Of a stretch of 64,000 nt of DNA, positions 1-42,600 are shown piece by piece. The DNA comes from Conchocele bisecta (taxonomy: Eukaryota; Mollusca; Bivalvia; Lucinida; Thyasiridae): assembly GCA_029237695.1 (NCBI GenBank), contig CM055277.1:43434242-43498241 (forward strand), read 5' to 3'. Position 1 is the stretch's first letter, and every line of letters starts with the position of its first letter. The position numbers and the translations under genes were made by a program. The notes under the pieces were generated by a model. It did no database searches, was not told where the DNA came from, and worked only from the letters and a program-made list of their open reading frames with translations.

Positions 1-152
1 GATCTTCACAACTTTACTTATGGACACTTAATATTTTTGATTAAGTAAGTTTGCCTTAAAGGATTATGAGACAACTTTCGCTTTAATCAATTTTAAGGTG
101 CTTCTCCCATTGACGTATTGCAAATTGCAATTTGTGAGGAAAGGTTGTTTGT

Positions 153-538
153 TAATCAGAGCTCCAGATAAGCTGCGTATTTGCTTAAATACCCAATTAA
201 AATTGCCAAAAACCCAATTGAAATCAGAAGTAGCGAGTATCAAAAAGCATTTACAATTTTGTGGTACATTTATCATGCTGCAGAAAACAATAAACAGACC
301 ACAAATATAGCATATTTTTCTTAGATTCCATGAAAACACATCTTGGTATTTCATTAGAATTCTAATGAAATGCCAAGACATGTTTTCATTTCGAAGCAAA
401 CTATTCAATAATTGCTGTCTGCTGATGTGTAAACAGTAGTGTGATTTTATTTTACCCAATTAAAATTGTGAAATACCCAAACGATTCAGAAATGATGGAG
501 TGACAATACTCAATTACTAATTCTTTATTTGGAGCCCT
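153..538. mobile_element. Foldback MITE, AGCTCCAGATAAG ends (copy 1)
   Basis: The left end reads gagctccagataag, and the inside is a long inverted arrangement centred on gaaattagaattctaatgaaa-like sequence near 355. A full copy in the opposite orientation lies at 35337-35712, and a shorter relative at 6055-6402 (gagctccagataag ... cttatctggag). No transposase is encoded. Confidence 0.7.
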
Positions 539-665
539 GGTTAATGTTAAAGCAAGTACCGATAACAGTTCCAAACCAGCGCCTTTGGTAATCTAAAAAT
601 GACAGATAACAAAATTTCACTCGGCACTGACAGTGTTAAGTTTGTTTGATTATGAATCAGGATTA

Positions 666-883
666 CAGGCCCGTAGCCAGACCTGTTTGAAGGGGGGGTC
701 GTTTCGAAGGCTCAATGGGTCTGAAGTATCTACCTGTTTGAAAGGGGGGTCGTTTCGAAGGCTCAAGGGGTCTGAAGTATCTATGGGGTTCTAAAAAAGT
801 GGACCTCAAGGCTAAAAAAGTGAACCTCGAGGCTGGGCGGGGGGGTCGTCCGACCGCTCCGACCCCCCCTGGCTACGGGCCTG
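666..883. mobile_element. Small hAT-like MITE with 15-bp inverted ends
   Basis: The ends CAGGCCCGTAGCCAG (666) and CTGGCTACGGGCCTG (to 883) are perfect inverted repeats. The inside is G- and C-run rich and contains a roughly 50-bp unit twice (tttgaagggggggtcg near 690 and 740). No 8-bp target duplication was clear. It lies about 40 bases upstream of the first exon in the window. Confidence 0.65.
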
Positions 884-924
884 GAATAGTTGTTGCCTGA
901 TGACTATTCTTTACATGTTTCCAG

Positions 925-29941
<29,017 letters not shown>

Positions 29942-29942
<1 letters not shown>

Positions 29943-30805
29943 TTTAAACTTTATTTATTTTACAACGATTACAGACAAGTTTGAGAGCACTCATACTTTC
30001 GTTGGCACAAATGGGGGGATAAGGGTGATCCTTAATGTGGTTGGAAACCGGAGTACGTGGAGGAAACCCGGTCTGGCGATGGGCTGAACCCGGGCCGCAT
30101 TGGTGCGAAGCGCGCTCGTTACCAATTGCACGAGCCGGACAACCGTCTCTATACTCTTTACCGGACACCTAGACAATCCCAGTGTGTTTAACTTTGATGG
30201 GTTCACTGTAATTTGGGCCCATCTTATGATCTTTCGTCTGAAACATGGGGTTATAGTCTAGTGATATGGCATTGGACTTCAAATCCCAAGGCAGGAAAAA
30301 GTACTTTCAAAGTATTTGCATCTCACTGGTCTTTCGGATGAGCCTTGGAACTGAAGACCCTCCTCTATACGTTTAAACTTTATTTATTTTACAACGATTA
30401 CAGACAAGTGCGAGAGCACTCATACTTTCGTTGGCACAGATGGGGGCATAAGGGTGATCCTTAATGTGGTTGGAAACCGGAGTACGTGGAGGAAACCCAC
30501 TTGTCCGGTCTGGCGATGAGCTGAACCCGGGCCGCATTGGTGCAAAGCACGCTCGTTACCAATTTTGTGAGCCGGACAACCCTCTCTATACTCTTTACCG
30601 CACACCTAGACAATCCCAGTGTGTTTAACTTTGATGGGTTCACTGTAATTTGGGCCCATCTTATGATCTGTCGTCTGAAACTTGGGATTATTGTCTAGTG
30701 ATATGGCATTGGACTTCAAATCCCAAGGCAGGAAAAAGTACTTTCAAAGTATTTGCATCTCACTGGTCTTTCGGATGAGACTTGAAACTGAAGACCCTCC
30801 TCTAT
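29942..30805. repeat. Two tandem units of about 429 bp with SINE-like tails
   Basis: gtttaaactttatttatttt starts both units (29942 and 30371), and both end gaagaccctcctctat. Each ends in a SINE-like piece (tagtctagtgatatggcatt then actttcaaagtatttgcatc), but a B box is missing. The first unit begins at the stop codon of the molybdoenzyme gene. Confidence 0.82.
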
Positions 30806-31596
30806 GTGTAGCTGTGACTCGAGAAATGGTGCGTCTCGGATTTGTGACCAGTGCAGCTCCTGATCAAATAGCACCCTCCTGTAGCCTGATAACAATATAT
30901 ATTGCTTGCTAGAAGCATGACCAGTATTTCATTGATGGAATGGTGAAGAGTGCAGACCATGATCAGACTGCGGACTATTTCTTCAGTCACAGTCACATAT
31001 GACAGTTCGTGTTGGCATAGCGCTGCAGAACCTCTATATCGGACACGTAGACAACCGTGCCTGTTTAACTTTAATTGATAGTACACAGCTATGTCTTGGG
31101 GTGCTCATACGACTGATCTACAGTGAAACCTCCAAATAGCAATTACCAGTCTATAGCAGCCACGCTTTTGCTTTCCAAATTATTTAATTAATACATAAAT
31201 GAACATGTAAACAAAAATCACCTGTGATCAAGTCAGATTTTTTCTCTTCCCATGGCTATCCTTTATTCACAGGTTTGACTGTACATGTATATATTTCTGA
31301 CAGTGAATTGCATATGTCTTTTTTTTGGTTAATTTATGCGTTACTTGGTATAATTGTCATCATGTTTATTTACTTGTTAAAAATATATGTAGAATATGAT
31401 AATATGACTTCATATAGTAATATTTTTTATAATTCATGATAATTTGTTTTGTTTGGAGCCAGAAAGCTATACTTCAATTAATTCAGCCGCCTGCATAGCT
31501 GCTTATGTTTCGACGAATTGACTACAGCAGCCGCCACTTGTTGTACATGTTTATTAAATTGGGATTTGTCTGAATTATATTTTGGGTGTTTTAACT
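30806..31596. other. Intergenic sequence with repeat fragments
   Basis: Fragments of the CAGATCAGACTGCACA family occur near 30855-30975, and 31003-31020 matches the last 18 bases of the molybdoenzyme coding sequence. The rest is AT-rich DNA with no gene signal. Confidence 0.5.
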
Positions 31597-31610
31597 GTAC
31601 CTGACACCAG

Positions 31611-31907
31611 TAGCCGATTTCACCAACATTGCAAAGTATACTTATCTAGCAAAGTATTCTTTGAGGGAGAAATTTTCAATTTCAGGATAAATTTATTAAT
31701 TTTTATTATACTGAATTTATTACATTATCACAGCCATTTTGGCTGTGATAATGTAATAAATTCAGTATAATAATTCTGCATACATTTAATCATTAAATAT
31801 ATGGAGTTGTGAGTTCTATATGAAATAATGCATTTTGGGAAAAATAAATGATTACTCCCTCAAGTATACTTTGCTAGATAAGTATGCTTTGCAATTTTGG
31901 TGAAATA
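31611..31907. mobile_element. AGTAGCC-family foldback MITE with 11-bp flanking repeat
   Basis: 297 bp with the family centre cagccattttggctg. It is flanked by a perfect 11-bp direct repeat, CCTGACACCAG, at 31600-31610 and 31908-31918. This is the clearest target-site duplication for this family in the window. Confidence 0.82.
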
Positions 31908-31984
31908 CCTGACACCAGATCATGAGCTTGTACATTCAGTTTTTCACATTTCTCTTATTGCACGGTGCATCAGTACAAACTGTT

Positions 31985-33366
31985 TCTACAGTCATTTCGA
32001 TGTACACACATTATTAAATGGATGTTAATGTTTCTACACAGTCATTTCGATGTACACACATTATTAAATGGATGTTAATGTTTCTACAGTCATTTCGATG
32101 TACACACATTATTAAATGGATGTTAATAATGTTTTACACCGTCATTTCGATGTACACACATTATTAAATGGATGTTAATGTTTCTACACAGTCATTTCGA
32201 TGTACACACATTATTAAATGGATGTTAATGTTTCTACAGTCATTTCGATGTACACACAATTCTTATGATCTTAATGTTTCTACACAAAGAGTCATTTCGA
32301 TGTACACACATTATTAACATGGATGTTAAAATGAAATGTTAACTACAGTCATTTCGATGTACACACATTATAAAATGGATGTACAGTTTCTACACAGTCA
32401 ATTTCGATGTAACCACACATTATTATTAAAATGGATGTTAATGGTTTTCCTACACAGTCATTTCGTTTGTACACAACATTATTAAATGGATGTTAATGTT
32501 TCTCACAGTCATTTCGATGTACACAATTAATAAATGGTTTGTTAATGTTTCTACACAGTCATGTCGATATGTACACACATTATTATTATGGATGTTAAAT
32601 ATTTCTACACAGTAATTCGATGTTTTTTTACCACACACTTATTTAAATGGATGTTTAAACATGTTTTTACACAGTCATTTCGATGTACACACATTATTAA
32701 AATGTTATGTTAATGGTTTCTACACAGTCATTTCGATGTACACACATTATTAAAATGGATGTTAATGTTTCTACACAGTCATTTCGATGTACACACATTA
32801 TTAAATGGATGTTAATGTTTCTACACAGTCATTTCGATGTACACACATTATTAAATGGATGTTAATGTTTCTACACAGTCATTTCGATGTACACACATTA
32901 TTAAATGGATGTTAATGTTTCTACACAGTCATTTCGATTGTAGTCACGATATTATTAAATGGATGTTAATGTTTCTACACAGTCATTTCGATGTACACAT
33001 TCATTATGAAATGGATGTTAATGTTTCTACAGTCATTTCGATGTACACACATTATTAAATGGATGTTAATGTTTCTACACAGTCATTTCGATGTACACAC
33101 ATTATTAAATGGATGTTAATGTTTCTACACAGTCATTTCGATGTACACACATTATTAAATGGATGTTAATGTTTCTACAGTCATTTCGATGTACACACAT
33201 TATTAAATGGATGTTAATGTTTCTACAGTCATTTCGATGTACACACATTATTAAATGGATGTTAATGTTTCTACACAGTCATTTCGATGTACACACATTA
33301 TTAAATGGATGTTAATGTTTCTACACAGTCATTTCGATGTACACACATTATTAAATGGATGTTAAA
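31985..33366. repeat. Tandem array of about 28 units of 47-50 bp
   Basis: The unit is tttctacacagtcatttcga, then tgtacacacattattaaatg, then gatgttaatg; some units lack three bases. Outer units are almost identical, but those from about 32240 to 32760 are full of single-base insertions and deletions. That pattern fits unpolished long-read consensus better than evolution. Not coding. Confidence 0.9.
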
Positions 33367-33993
33367 ACTGTTAACGAAACCAATCAGTCAATCTATCAAC
33401 CATTTTGATAACCAATCTAGTAATTACATTTGTGATGGTACTCAAAAATGAGTCCAGCCCCAGGATTATTATCACAGTTGCTGATATTGATTTCGAAAAT
33501 GGATATATTTATCATACATGTTTCTATCATTGTAGAAGTGGGGCTTATAACATTTGTCCCCAGTCTAGTTGCAAGCGCTCTCTTGCAGCCTGATAAGTAT
33601 TTATATCATATACCTGCCCATTAAATACATAACTATGCAATGTAAATAAAAGTCATATGTTTTCATCGATGAAATAAACAATTTCCACTTAACTATGAGT
33701 ACAGCCGGTATCTATATTCATATTCACACCTGCCAAAACTGACGATGCAAATGTCAATACACGTTTCTTACCATATACAGTCGGAAAACCTGACTATTTT
33801 GCAATGCATATGACATACATGTATATATTCATCTATTGGTGTGAAATGTCCATATTTCACAAGTGCCTATTGCGGCACTCTTAACATATGGACATTTCAC
33901 ACAACTCAATAAATATATGTCATTTGTTGCAAAGATATTAATATTCTCTATATATTGAATACTTGAAGTACGATACATCGTTCACTTACTTAA
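33367..33993. other. Intergenic sequence with one hairpin
   Basis: A hairpin with arms gtgtgaaatgtccatatttc and tatggacatttcacac lies at 33840-33902. I see no exon or known repeat in the rest. Confidence 0.45.
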
Positions 33994-34497
33994 AGGTACA
34001 TGCCCACTCAGTAGGCACAACATGTTCTTTATATCAGAGACATCATCTGAGACTCTTTCTGGCAAAATAAACATTCATTCACCATTACCCCACGTATTGA
34101 TTGGCATTAATATACATTTTATATCAGACGTAAGTTTCTACACTGATACCAGCGGCGATAACCGTGTTTCCGTGAACTGTTAACGGACATTACTATTTAT
34201 TCTCTGTATATATTTTTTGATGTGCAATGATCATACTTTATAATCTGTCGAAAATATTATTTTTTTCAGGCGACACATTTAATTAGTATAAATAATAAAA
34301 AAAATATCATGCCTCATTTGCATTTGAAAATAGCCTGATACCACCGTGCGTCACTATAAGTAAAATAAATATTACTAAATGATTTATCTGTATAGCAGGC
34401 ACTCGTAATTTTTAGAACTGGTGGAAATGCGACACAATTATACACTTATTTAATTCCTATAAAGAACATTTTGTGCCTACTGAGTGAGAATGTACCT
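33994..34497. mobile_element. TTAA-type MITE (copy 3)
   Basis: 504 bp with aggtacatgcccactcag at the left and tgtacct at the right, flanked by TTAA at 33990-33993 and 34498-34501. Non-coding. Internal sequence matches the other copies, including the ttctggcaaaataaacattc segment. Confidence 0.75.
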
Positions 34498-34856
34498 TTA
34501 ATGGTGAACAGTACTGATACTGATCAGAGTGTGCATATGTCAGCTAATCTGGGTCTACACTGGTTGCCAAGTCCGATACATCCAGCCACATTTGCATATT
34601 TCATTCAAACAAAGACATACAAATGAAATTCAAATTTATAAATAATTTATTTGTAAAGGCAAGTACATGTATGTAAAACAGTTCATCACACAACTAGATC
34701 TACTTGATGCTCATTAAAGGGTCTGTGTCTCAGATATGCACAGAAAGTGAATAGGTAAATACCATATTTATTCTAATAGTATCCACCGCTCCAATAGTTT
34801 TAGCAACCCACCTCAGTATTTTTTGGAACAAATATGTTTTTTTTTTCACATACCTG

Positions 34857-35159
34857 TAGCCTATTTCACCAACATTGCAAAGTATACTTATCTAGCAAAG
34901 ATACTTTGAGGGAGAAATTTTCAATTTAAGGATAAATGTATTCATTTTTATTATACTGAATTTATTACATTATCACAGCCATTTTGGCTGTGATAATGTA
35001 ATAAATTCAGTATAATAATTCTGCATACTTTTACTCATCAAATATATGCAGTCGTTAGTTCTATATGACATAATGCATTTCGGGAAAAATAAATGATTAC
35101 TCCTTCAAAGTATACTTTGCTAGATAAGTATACTTTGCAATTTTGATGAAATCGGCTAC
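34857..35159. mobile_element. AGTAGCC-family foldback MITE
   Basis: The left end tagcctatttcaccaacatt, centre cagccattttggctgtgat and right end gatgaaatcggcta identify it. Intergenic, between a TTAA-type MITE and an AGCTCCAGATAAG element. Confidence 0.8.
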
Positions 35160-35336
35160 AGTCATTTTAACATCAAGATTTCCATGTTTTTGTCATAACT
35201 GTCCAGAAACCACTTCAGAACATCTTATTGATGTTTATTGGAATAGCACGAGGAAAAATGATAATTTTTTTTCTGAACTGATATACACTGATGATTAATT
35301 TGAGAAAAGAGCTGCATTTGTTATGACAAATATCCA

Positions 35337-35712
35337 GAGCTCCAGATAAGGAATTAGCAATTGAGTATTGTCACTTCATCATTTCTGAAGCAATTGGGTA
35401 TTTCAAAATTTTAATTGGGTAAAATAAAATCACACTACTGTTTACACATCATTACTTTGAAATGAAAACATGTCTTGGCATTTCATTAGAATTGTCTCCT
35501 TGGAGACAATTCTAATGAAATACCAAGATGTGTTTTCATGGAAAAGAAGAAAAATATGCTATATTTGTGGTCTGTTTATTGTTTTCTGCAGCATGATAAA
35601 GGTACCACAACTTTTTTATTGCTTTTTGATACTCGCTACTTCTGATTTCAATTGGGTTTTTGGCAATTGTAATTGGGTATTTAAGCAAATACGCAGCTTA
35701 TCTGGAGCTCTG
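35337..35712. mobile_element. Foldback MITE, AGCTCCAGATAAG ends (copy 2)
   Basis: The sequence is close to the reverse complement of 153-538. It runs from gagctccagataagg to cttatctggagctc and has the central palindrome gtctccttggagac (35503-35516). The two copies differ mainly at their centre. No coding capacity. Confidence 0.75.
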
Positions 35713-36614
35713 AATATACTGCTAAAAATAACTATCATTTAACAGCTGTTACATTTGCTGGTTTCTGTGTTATTGAGTTATGATAGTTTAATTTAATTTA
35801 AAATAATTAAACTAGTCTCTAGATTGGAATCCCCTACTGTATGTATGTTGTATAGTTTATGATAACTTACAACAATATTGGAAATATGGTTCACAAATTG
35901 TGTTTACTGGTTATAGCAGAAATGATTTGCCCAATTATCTTCCATTTATCACAGTCGGTGATTGTACATAATTAAATCCAAGACAAACGTTTTGGAATTT
36001 GATCAAATAAAATGGTGTATAAAAACCTAAACCCACATACATATTGAACATTTGAAACATCATCTGAGACACAGTGCCTTTAAATGCTGTTTTTTGTTTC
36101 ATTATACATGTATTTCTTAAGGAAAACATATTTTGCCAGCACATGAGAATCGTCTCCAACAGAGACGATTCTCATCTGCTGTCAAAACATGTTTTTGTCA
36201 ATAAGTAATGAAAATCTGAAAACAAATGCAGAAAATAAGAGAAAAAACAGCAGACGGCAATATCTGAATTAATCTAATTTCACCAGTTGTTGTGCAGTCC
36301 GTCTGAATGAACAATTGGATGGGGAAACTGGTGCTGCACATGAAATGCACCGGTTTCCTGACGAGATGCCACACAGCTCTACTTAAAGCTATTGCATAAA
36401 CACATTTTTAGTGTAGTAACCGGCTCAAAGTTCTTGTGACTGTAACTAGACGTAAATGGGTTATTGCAGTATCTTCTGCACTAGCTGAATGGGAATTCGT
36501 CAGGAATTTGGCACCTATTTCGACGTGAAACATTTGACGCCAACACAAAGTGCAGCACCAAACAACATGTATCGTCCCATAGTTGTAGATTCGGCCAGTC
36601 TTCCCATTCACAGG
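35713..36614. other. Region downstream of the minus-strand Gly-Ile-rich gene
   Basis: It holds the 3' untranslated part of that gene (below 36615, end not defined) and a hairpin with acgattctcatctgctgtc near 36120-36200 that resembles the TTAACCCTTAG family. No AATAAA on the minus strand is obvious in the first 250 bases. Confidence 0.4.
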
Positions 36615-39600
36615 TTAGTAGGATCCTGAAGCACAGAAAGATGATATCATTGGTATTCAGTATTTCACGGAGATTATTGATACCAGAAATGGTCATTGTT
36701 GTTTTTCCATTCCCAATGAAACTTGTGATACGTGTATAAAATGTATACGTAGCATTTGTGTTGTGTTGAGCTCACTTGTGGAAAGTGAGAATTAGTGATC
36801 AAAATCACAGGTTGAAGTAACGGACCGAGGTCTATAAATACATTCAATATGCTCTAAAAGCATCAATATAAAACGGAAAAAAAATAAGCTAAAAAAGCTA
36901 AACAAAAATTTTGCATTTTTTTGTTGTTTTTTTTATTGATGCTTTTAGGCATATTTAATGTATTTATAGACCTCAGTCCGTTACTTCAACCTGTGATCAA
37001 CATGATGTGCATCCACTCATCCATCCACCCATACATGTGTCTGCCTCGTCAAAAGTTGTGTTAAGTTTTTAAATTACTCGTATCTCTGCAAACATAATAT
37101 AAGTTGGATTGACTTGAAACTTGAAAAGGGTTAAAATACTAGTAGATACTAGTAGCAATAAATGGTGTCACTTACTGAGAACCCGGCGTCGGCTCAATCC
37201 TCCTATTCTGCCCATGCCGATTCCGATTGGTCGCTGAACTGGGTAGTTTGTGATACCTCCCATTCCCCCTAGACCTCCGATACTGTCGATGTCTGATCCC
37301 AGTCCATACATTCCTGTAACAGAGAGAGAATTATATATAGTATACTCACTGCATGTGTACCAGTACGCAAGGATTTTAACTTTGCATGCTGGGAAATTTG
37401 TGGGCTATAAATAGTTCAAAAATAGCAGATGACAATTCATTATATTTTCTTTTATTTATCCTTATAAATGTCATGAATATGTCTTGGAATTTCATTATAA
37501 TTGTGTCCGGAGAGAAATAAAACATATACTCCTAATTATAATTGTGTCCGGAGAGAAATAAAACATATACTCCTAATTCGTTTGGCGGATATTCCGCTAG
37601 CATGCAAAGAGTTAGATTTATAGTATTTATGTCTCTGCGGTACGTAATAATGAGACACGCCATGTGATTTTATACCTAGGAACATGTGCAATAAACTCCA
37701 AGAAATATATTTACAAAATTTACGATATTTTCTGTAAATGACGTCAAAAGCTGACAACATGATTTTCATAACAAATGCGGAATTGTTTTCCGCATTTGCT
37801 GTGAAGATTTAGGCATCTGTTGACATCATTTACAGAAAATATCAGTTTCTCTATATTTCATTGAAAATCGCATATGTGTACTTAGGTACAAAATCACAGG
37901 CGTGTCTCCTATGGGTTGACTTAAATGTGGCTGTGACTTGGGAAACGGGGCTTTTTCAATACACAAGTTCTTGACATTGTGCAAATTATTTCACGTGAAT
38001 TTGATAAACTTTATAGCAGACCATTAAAGTTGGGGGTCCATCAATTAGGAATAATTTTTTTTCTATAGGAATTACATAAGTGTACAATTGTATAGCTATT
38101 CCACCAGTTTTAAACGTATGAGTTCCCGCTATACAGATACAAATGTCTATTCATTTAGTAAAATGCGTCGCCTTAATAAATATTTCTCTAGACAGATTAT
38201 AAAGCATGATCATTTACATAAAAAATAGAAAGAATAAATAGTTGTTTCTATTTATCTTTTAAGCAAACACGGTTATCGCCTCTGATATCAAGAATGGCAA
38301 TCCACATTTGATATAAAGAGTATAATAATACCAATTAACATGTCTGGTAATGATACATGAAATTAATAATAATAATTAATAATATGTGTCCCTATATTAC
38401 AACATGGGGTGTGGGAGTAAAGGTTTAAACATGTGATGCATGATTGTATTTGTGTGTGATTGATTTTCCATATCAATAAAATAAGACCGCCATTCTTACA
38501 TGTACTGGTGCCTCATAGAATTATGGAATGGCCATTTATTTTTATCACTATTTGTTTCAATATCAATAAAACTTACTTCCACCGATACTGCCACCTCCGA
38601 TGCGGCCAATACCAACGCCATTAATGCCGCTTCCGATACTGCCAATTCCAGATCCAATACCACCGATACCAGATCCAATACCGTCGATGCCAGATCCAAT
38701 ACCGCCAAGACCAGATCCAATGCCGCCAATACTTCTTATGCCGCCAATTCTGGAGCCAATACCGCCGATACCAGATCCAATGCCACCAAGACCAGATCCA
38801 ATGCCGCCAATACTTCGTATGCCGCCAATACTTCGTATGCCGCCAATTCTGGAGCCAATACCGCCGATACCAGATCCAATGCCACCAAGACCAGATCCAA
38901 TACCGCCAATACTTCTGACGCTGCCAATACCAGATCCAATTCCGCCGATAACAGATCCAATGCCGCCAATGCCGCCAATACTTCTGATTCCGCCAATACC
39001 GCCCCCAATACCAGATCCGATTCCACCGCCCATTATTCCTGAAATTAGAACCGACTGCCATCATTGTACAGCATATATTACAGGGGGCTGTTTCACTAAA
39101 CTTCGTACGACTAAATAGTTTGTAAGTACAAAATTGTGTAAATTTCACATTAACAATGCTTTCTTGTAAACAATGCAGCCTATGTTCAATAAATGTTAAT
39201 CCATAAATTGAAATTTCCAGACGATCCTAAATTTGCAATTACGAACATTTAAGTTGTACGAAATTTAGTGAAACGGGCCCCGGGTGTCTCTGTCATGGAT
39301 TGTGTCGGTCCTACCACGAGGCTTATTCACACTATGAAAGTTGATACTAGAAACAAATAATCATGTTCCTAGTAATCGGTTGCATAGGGTATGATTAAAA
39401 CAATCCGCGAAACACAATATCTATCCTGGGTACCCTATGTACCCGATACTAGAAAGGACGTGATCTGTAGTGTTGAGAGTTTATACCTGTTCCATGTCCT
39501 AGCCTGGTCATTCCCCCAATCCTGCCGCCGGCCAGTCCGCCCATCCCGCCCATGCCGACCGACACCGGACCTGAATGGTGAAATACAGTGATGTACGTCG

Positions 39601-42600
39601 GCAATGGACATTTATCATTTACCTAACTGTGCACTGACTGAATACACGCCTGCTGATCACAATGCATTGATGCTGACTTTGTGTGTCTAGCTTTGACTAC
39701 TTTACTAAATGATGTCAAATATGCTTGAATATTTGGATATAAACTGTAAATATAATATATGGCTACTTAGTGTATGTCTCAATGTGTTTCACCGCTGTTC
39801 GTCTTTGTATTTGCTCAAATAGTGCGGTTTTATTAGCCGTGCATGCGCGTGATATGGAATGCCACCAGCTCCAGACTGCGGTCATGCAGAAATAATATCC
39901 AAGGATGGACACATTTCAAGACAATCTAGTGGCAATTTGCCCCCCACCCCCCACCATACACACACACAAGTGGTAATGGTGACCCCTTCTGGCTCATACA
40001 CTAACCGTCCTCTGATCATTTGGATCATGTTTACCAGGATTGGCTCCTCGGAATTTGTAGGAATTCGTAGGTAAACATCGTTATTCCTCATAGCCTTATC
40101 TCAGCTGACCAACTTGATATCAAGAATCACCAGACTAGTACTAGTAGTCGTTATTTAATTTTGGCACTATTGTGGAGTATTGTAAGAAAAGTATGAGCTT
40201 ATAAAGAACATTAGAAAAAAAAGAAAGAAACATAGAAATAGCAGTTTTTTATGAATTTAGTTACTTGTTTCCCAATAATATAAAGAATCCAAGCTCAGAT
40301 ATGACAAAAAGAGGTTTATTGAGCTTACGGCCAGTGGTGCCCCCGCTCCCCCCCCCCCCCCGCCCCCTACCCGATCAGCCTGTGTATCTCGCAGTTTGAT
40401 CATCACCTACAACGATTGCTACTATTAGGTGAAATAAAGCCCCTAACAAAAACTGTAGAGCCATATCATGCTACATTGATGTGTTTAATAATTATTAACC
40501 GGAATTTTCTGGCTTGTATGCAGGAACGAACAGTAACTTTGGCAATCTAATCCCGTACCGTACGGGAGTAGATTGTCAAAGTTACTGTTCGCAACTATTA
40601 GCCGCCTTGCACAAAAGTCAGAACATTCGGGTTAGCTGATTAGGAGATACACTAATCAACAAGCCGGTTTTCGTCATGTCCAGATACAGACAATTCATTC
40701 TGTCTCATAGGCGTGAAAAATGCTTTCATAGTATTTCTATCCCTCATGCATCTGGTGCTTTGGATGAGACTTGAACCGAGGTGCCGTCCCTACATGACCT
40801 TAGCTGTTGCTGGGACGTAAAACCCAATCACTGTTTATTCAGTCTCCAGACTCACCTCCCATTATGACCCCGCCGTCCATGTTGTCTATTCCGCTGTCCA
40901 TGCTGAGACTATCGAAGTCCCCCATCCCTCCGCCGACTGGAACACAATATCACCGTGGGAAATGTAGATCATATACGCTGGTTATTTAGGCCCGCTTCGA
41001 GTTACATTTTCTCTAATGTCTCGGCAATTAATGGAAGCAATTATGACGTTTTATAGGACAGATATGGCCATATTATGGAGGCTGGCCCGCTGGCACTAAT
41101 TACCAATGATTGTAGCAATTTCACAGTCATTTCGAGAAAACTTACAAACATGTAAGTTTTCTTGAAATAACTCGGAACTGGCTAATGACAATACAGTGGA
41201 ACCTCTCTAAACCGGTTTAGGGAGGTTTCACTGTAATGTAGGTACACGAGACCTGCAGGAAATGCGCAATCACGAACAAGCATTATGATTAGAGACACAT
41301 CAGTGAAACATATCTGAATTAAGCACAATGATGTTATCTGGGTGTCCGGTTTAGATAGCTTCCACTGTAATATAAATTTACAGGGTATCAGCACTTATCG
41401 CATCGAAACTGCTTCAGTAATGGAGAAGGTATATTGGTATATGAATCTCGGAACGGAATCAAATCGCCGGAGCATGTGCTGTACATTCCCCACCGTTAAT
41501 ATTAGTGTCTATAGTGACGCCTCCCTCATAGCTGTAACTCTTTTGGAGTTATTTCAAGTACACATGTCACTGAATCATTTTTGAAACAAGGCCAGCCCTT
41601 AAACGTACATACCCACATACCCAGAGATATCATCTGAGACATTTTCTGGCAAAATAAACAGACATTCACCATTACCCCACGCATTGATTGGCATTATTAT
41701 ACATTTTATATTGGACGTAAAAATTCCACAATGATATCAAGGGCGATAACCGTGTTTCCTTAAAATGTTAACGGACATTACTATTTATTCTCTGTATTTA
41801 TATTTTGACGTGCAATGATCATACATTATAATCTGCCTATACTATTATTTTGTTCAGGTGACGCATTTAATTAGTATAAATAACTAAAAAATACCATGCC
41901 TCATTTGCATATGAAAATAGCCTGATACCACCGCGCGTCACTATCAGTAAAATACATATTACTAAATGATTATATCTGTATACCGGGCACTTGTATTTTT
42001 TAGAACTGGTGGAATAGTGACACAATTATACACTTATTTAATTACTATAATGAACATGTTGTGCCTACTGCGTGGGCATGTACCTTTAATTTAGTCTCAG
42101 GTACCATTCAATGTTGTTTTATATCATTGACATATCGATGGTCTAGTAACATAAGGTCGTAACTGCTATGCTAAAGCATAGCAGTTACGACCTTATGTTA
42201 CTAGACCATCGATTATAGTAGTGTGTACTGTAACCCATTAGTATATTGGTTGATCGGTTTGAATCGCATTGCTTGAACTATTCATTCAACAGAACAGGTT
42301 AATGGAGAATACATTTACTGGACATTTAAAGGTACATGCCCACTCAGTAGGCACAAATTGTTCTTTATAGGAATTAAATAAGTGTATAATTGTGTCACTA
42401 TTACACCAGTTCTAAACATTACGAGTGCCCGCTATACAGATATAATCATTTAGTAATATTTATTTTACTGATAGTGACGCGCGGTGATATCAAGCTATTT
42501 TCATATGCAAATGAGACATGATATCTTTTAATTATTTATACTAATTAAATGCGTCACCTGAACAAATAACTATTTTCGACATATTATAAAGTATGATCAT

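Noticed and set aside
64..459. 131-codon minus-strand open frame near the left edge
   Set aside because: It lies within the AGCTCCAGATAAG foldback element; the second copy (35470-35742) has a similar frame only because the DNA is the same repeat, and no known domain is present.
1..924. Further upstream exon of the molybdoenzyme gene
   Set aside because: No stretch matching the preceding FAD-domain sequence was found; the region is occupied by two MITEs.
31985..33366. CRISPR-like regular array
   Set aside because: The units are contiguous tandem repeats with no unique spacers, and the genome is eukaryotic.
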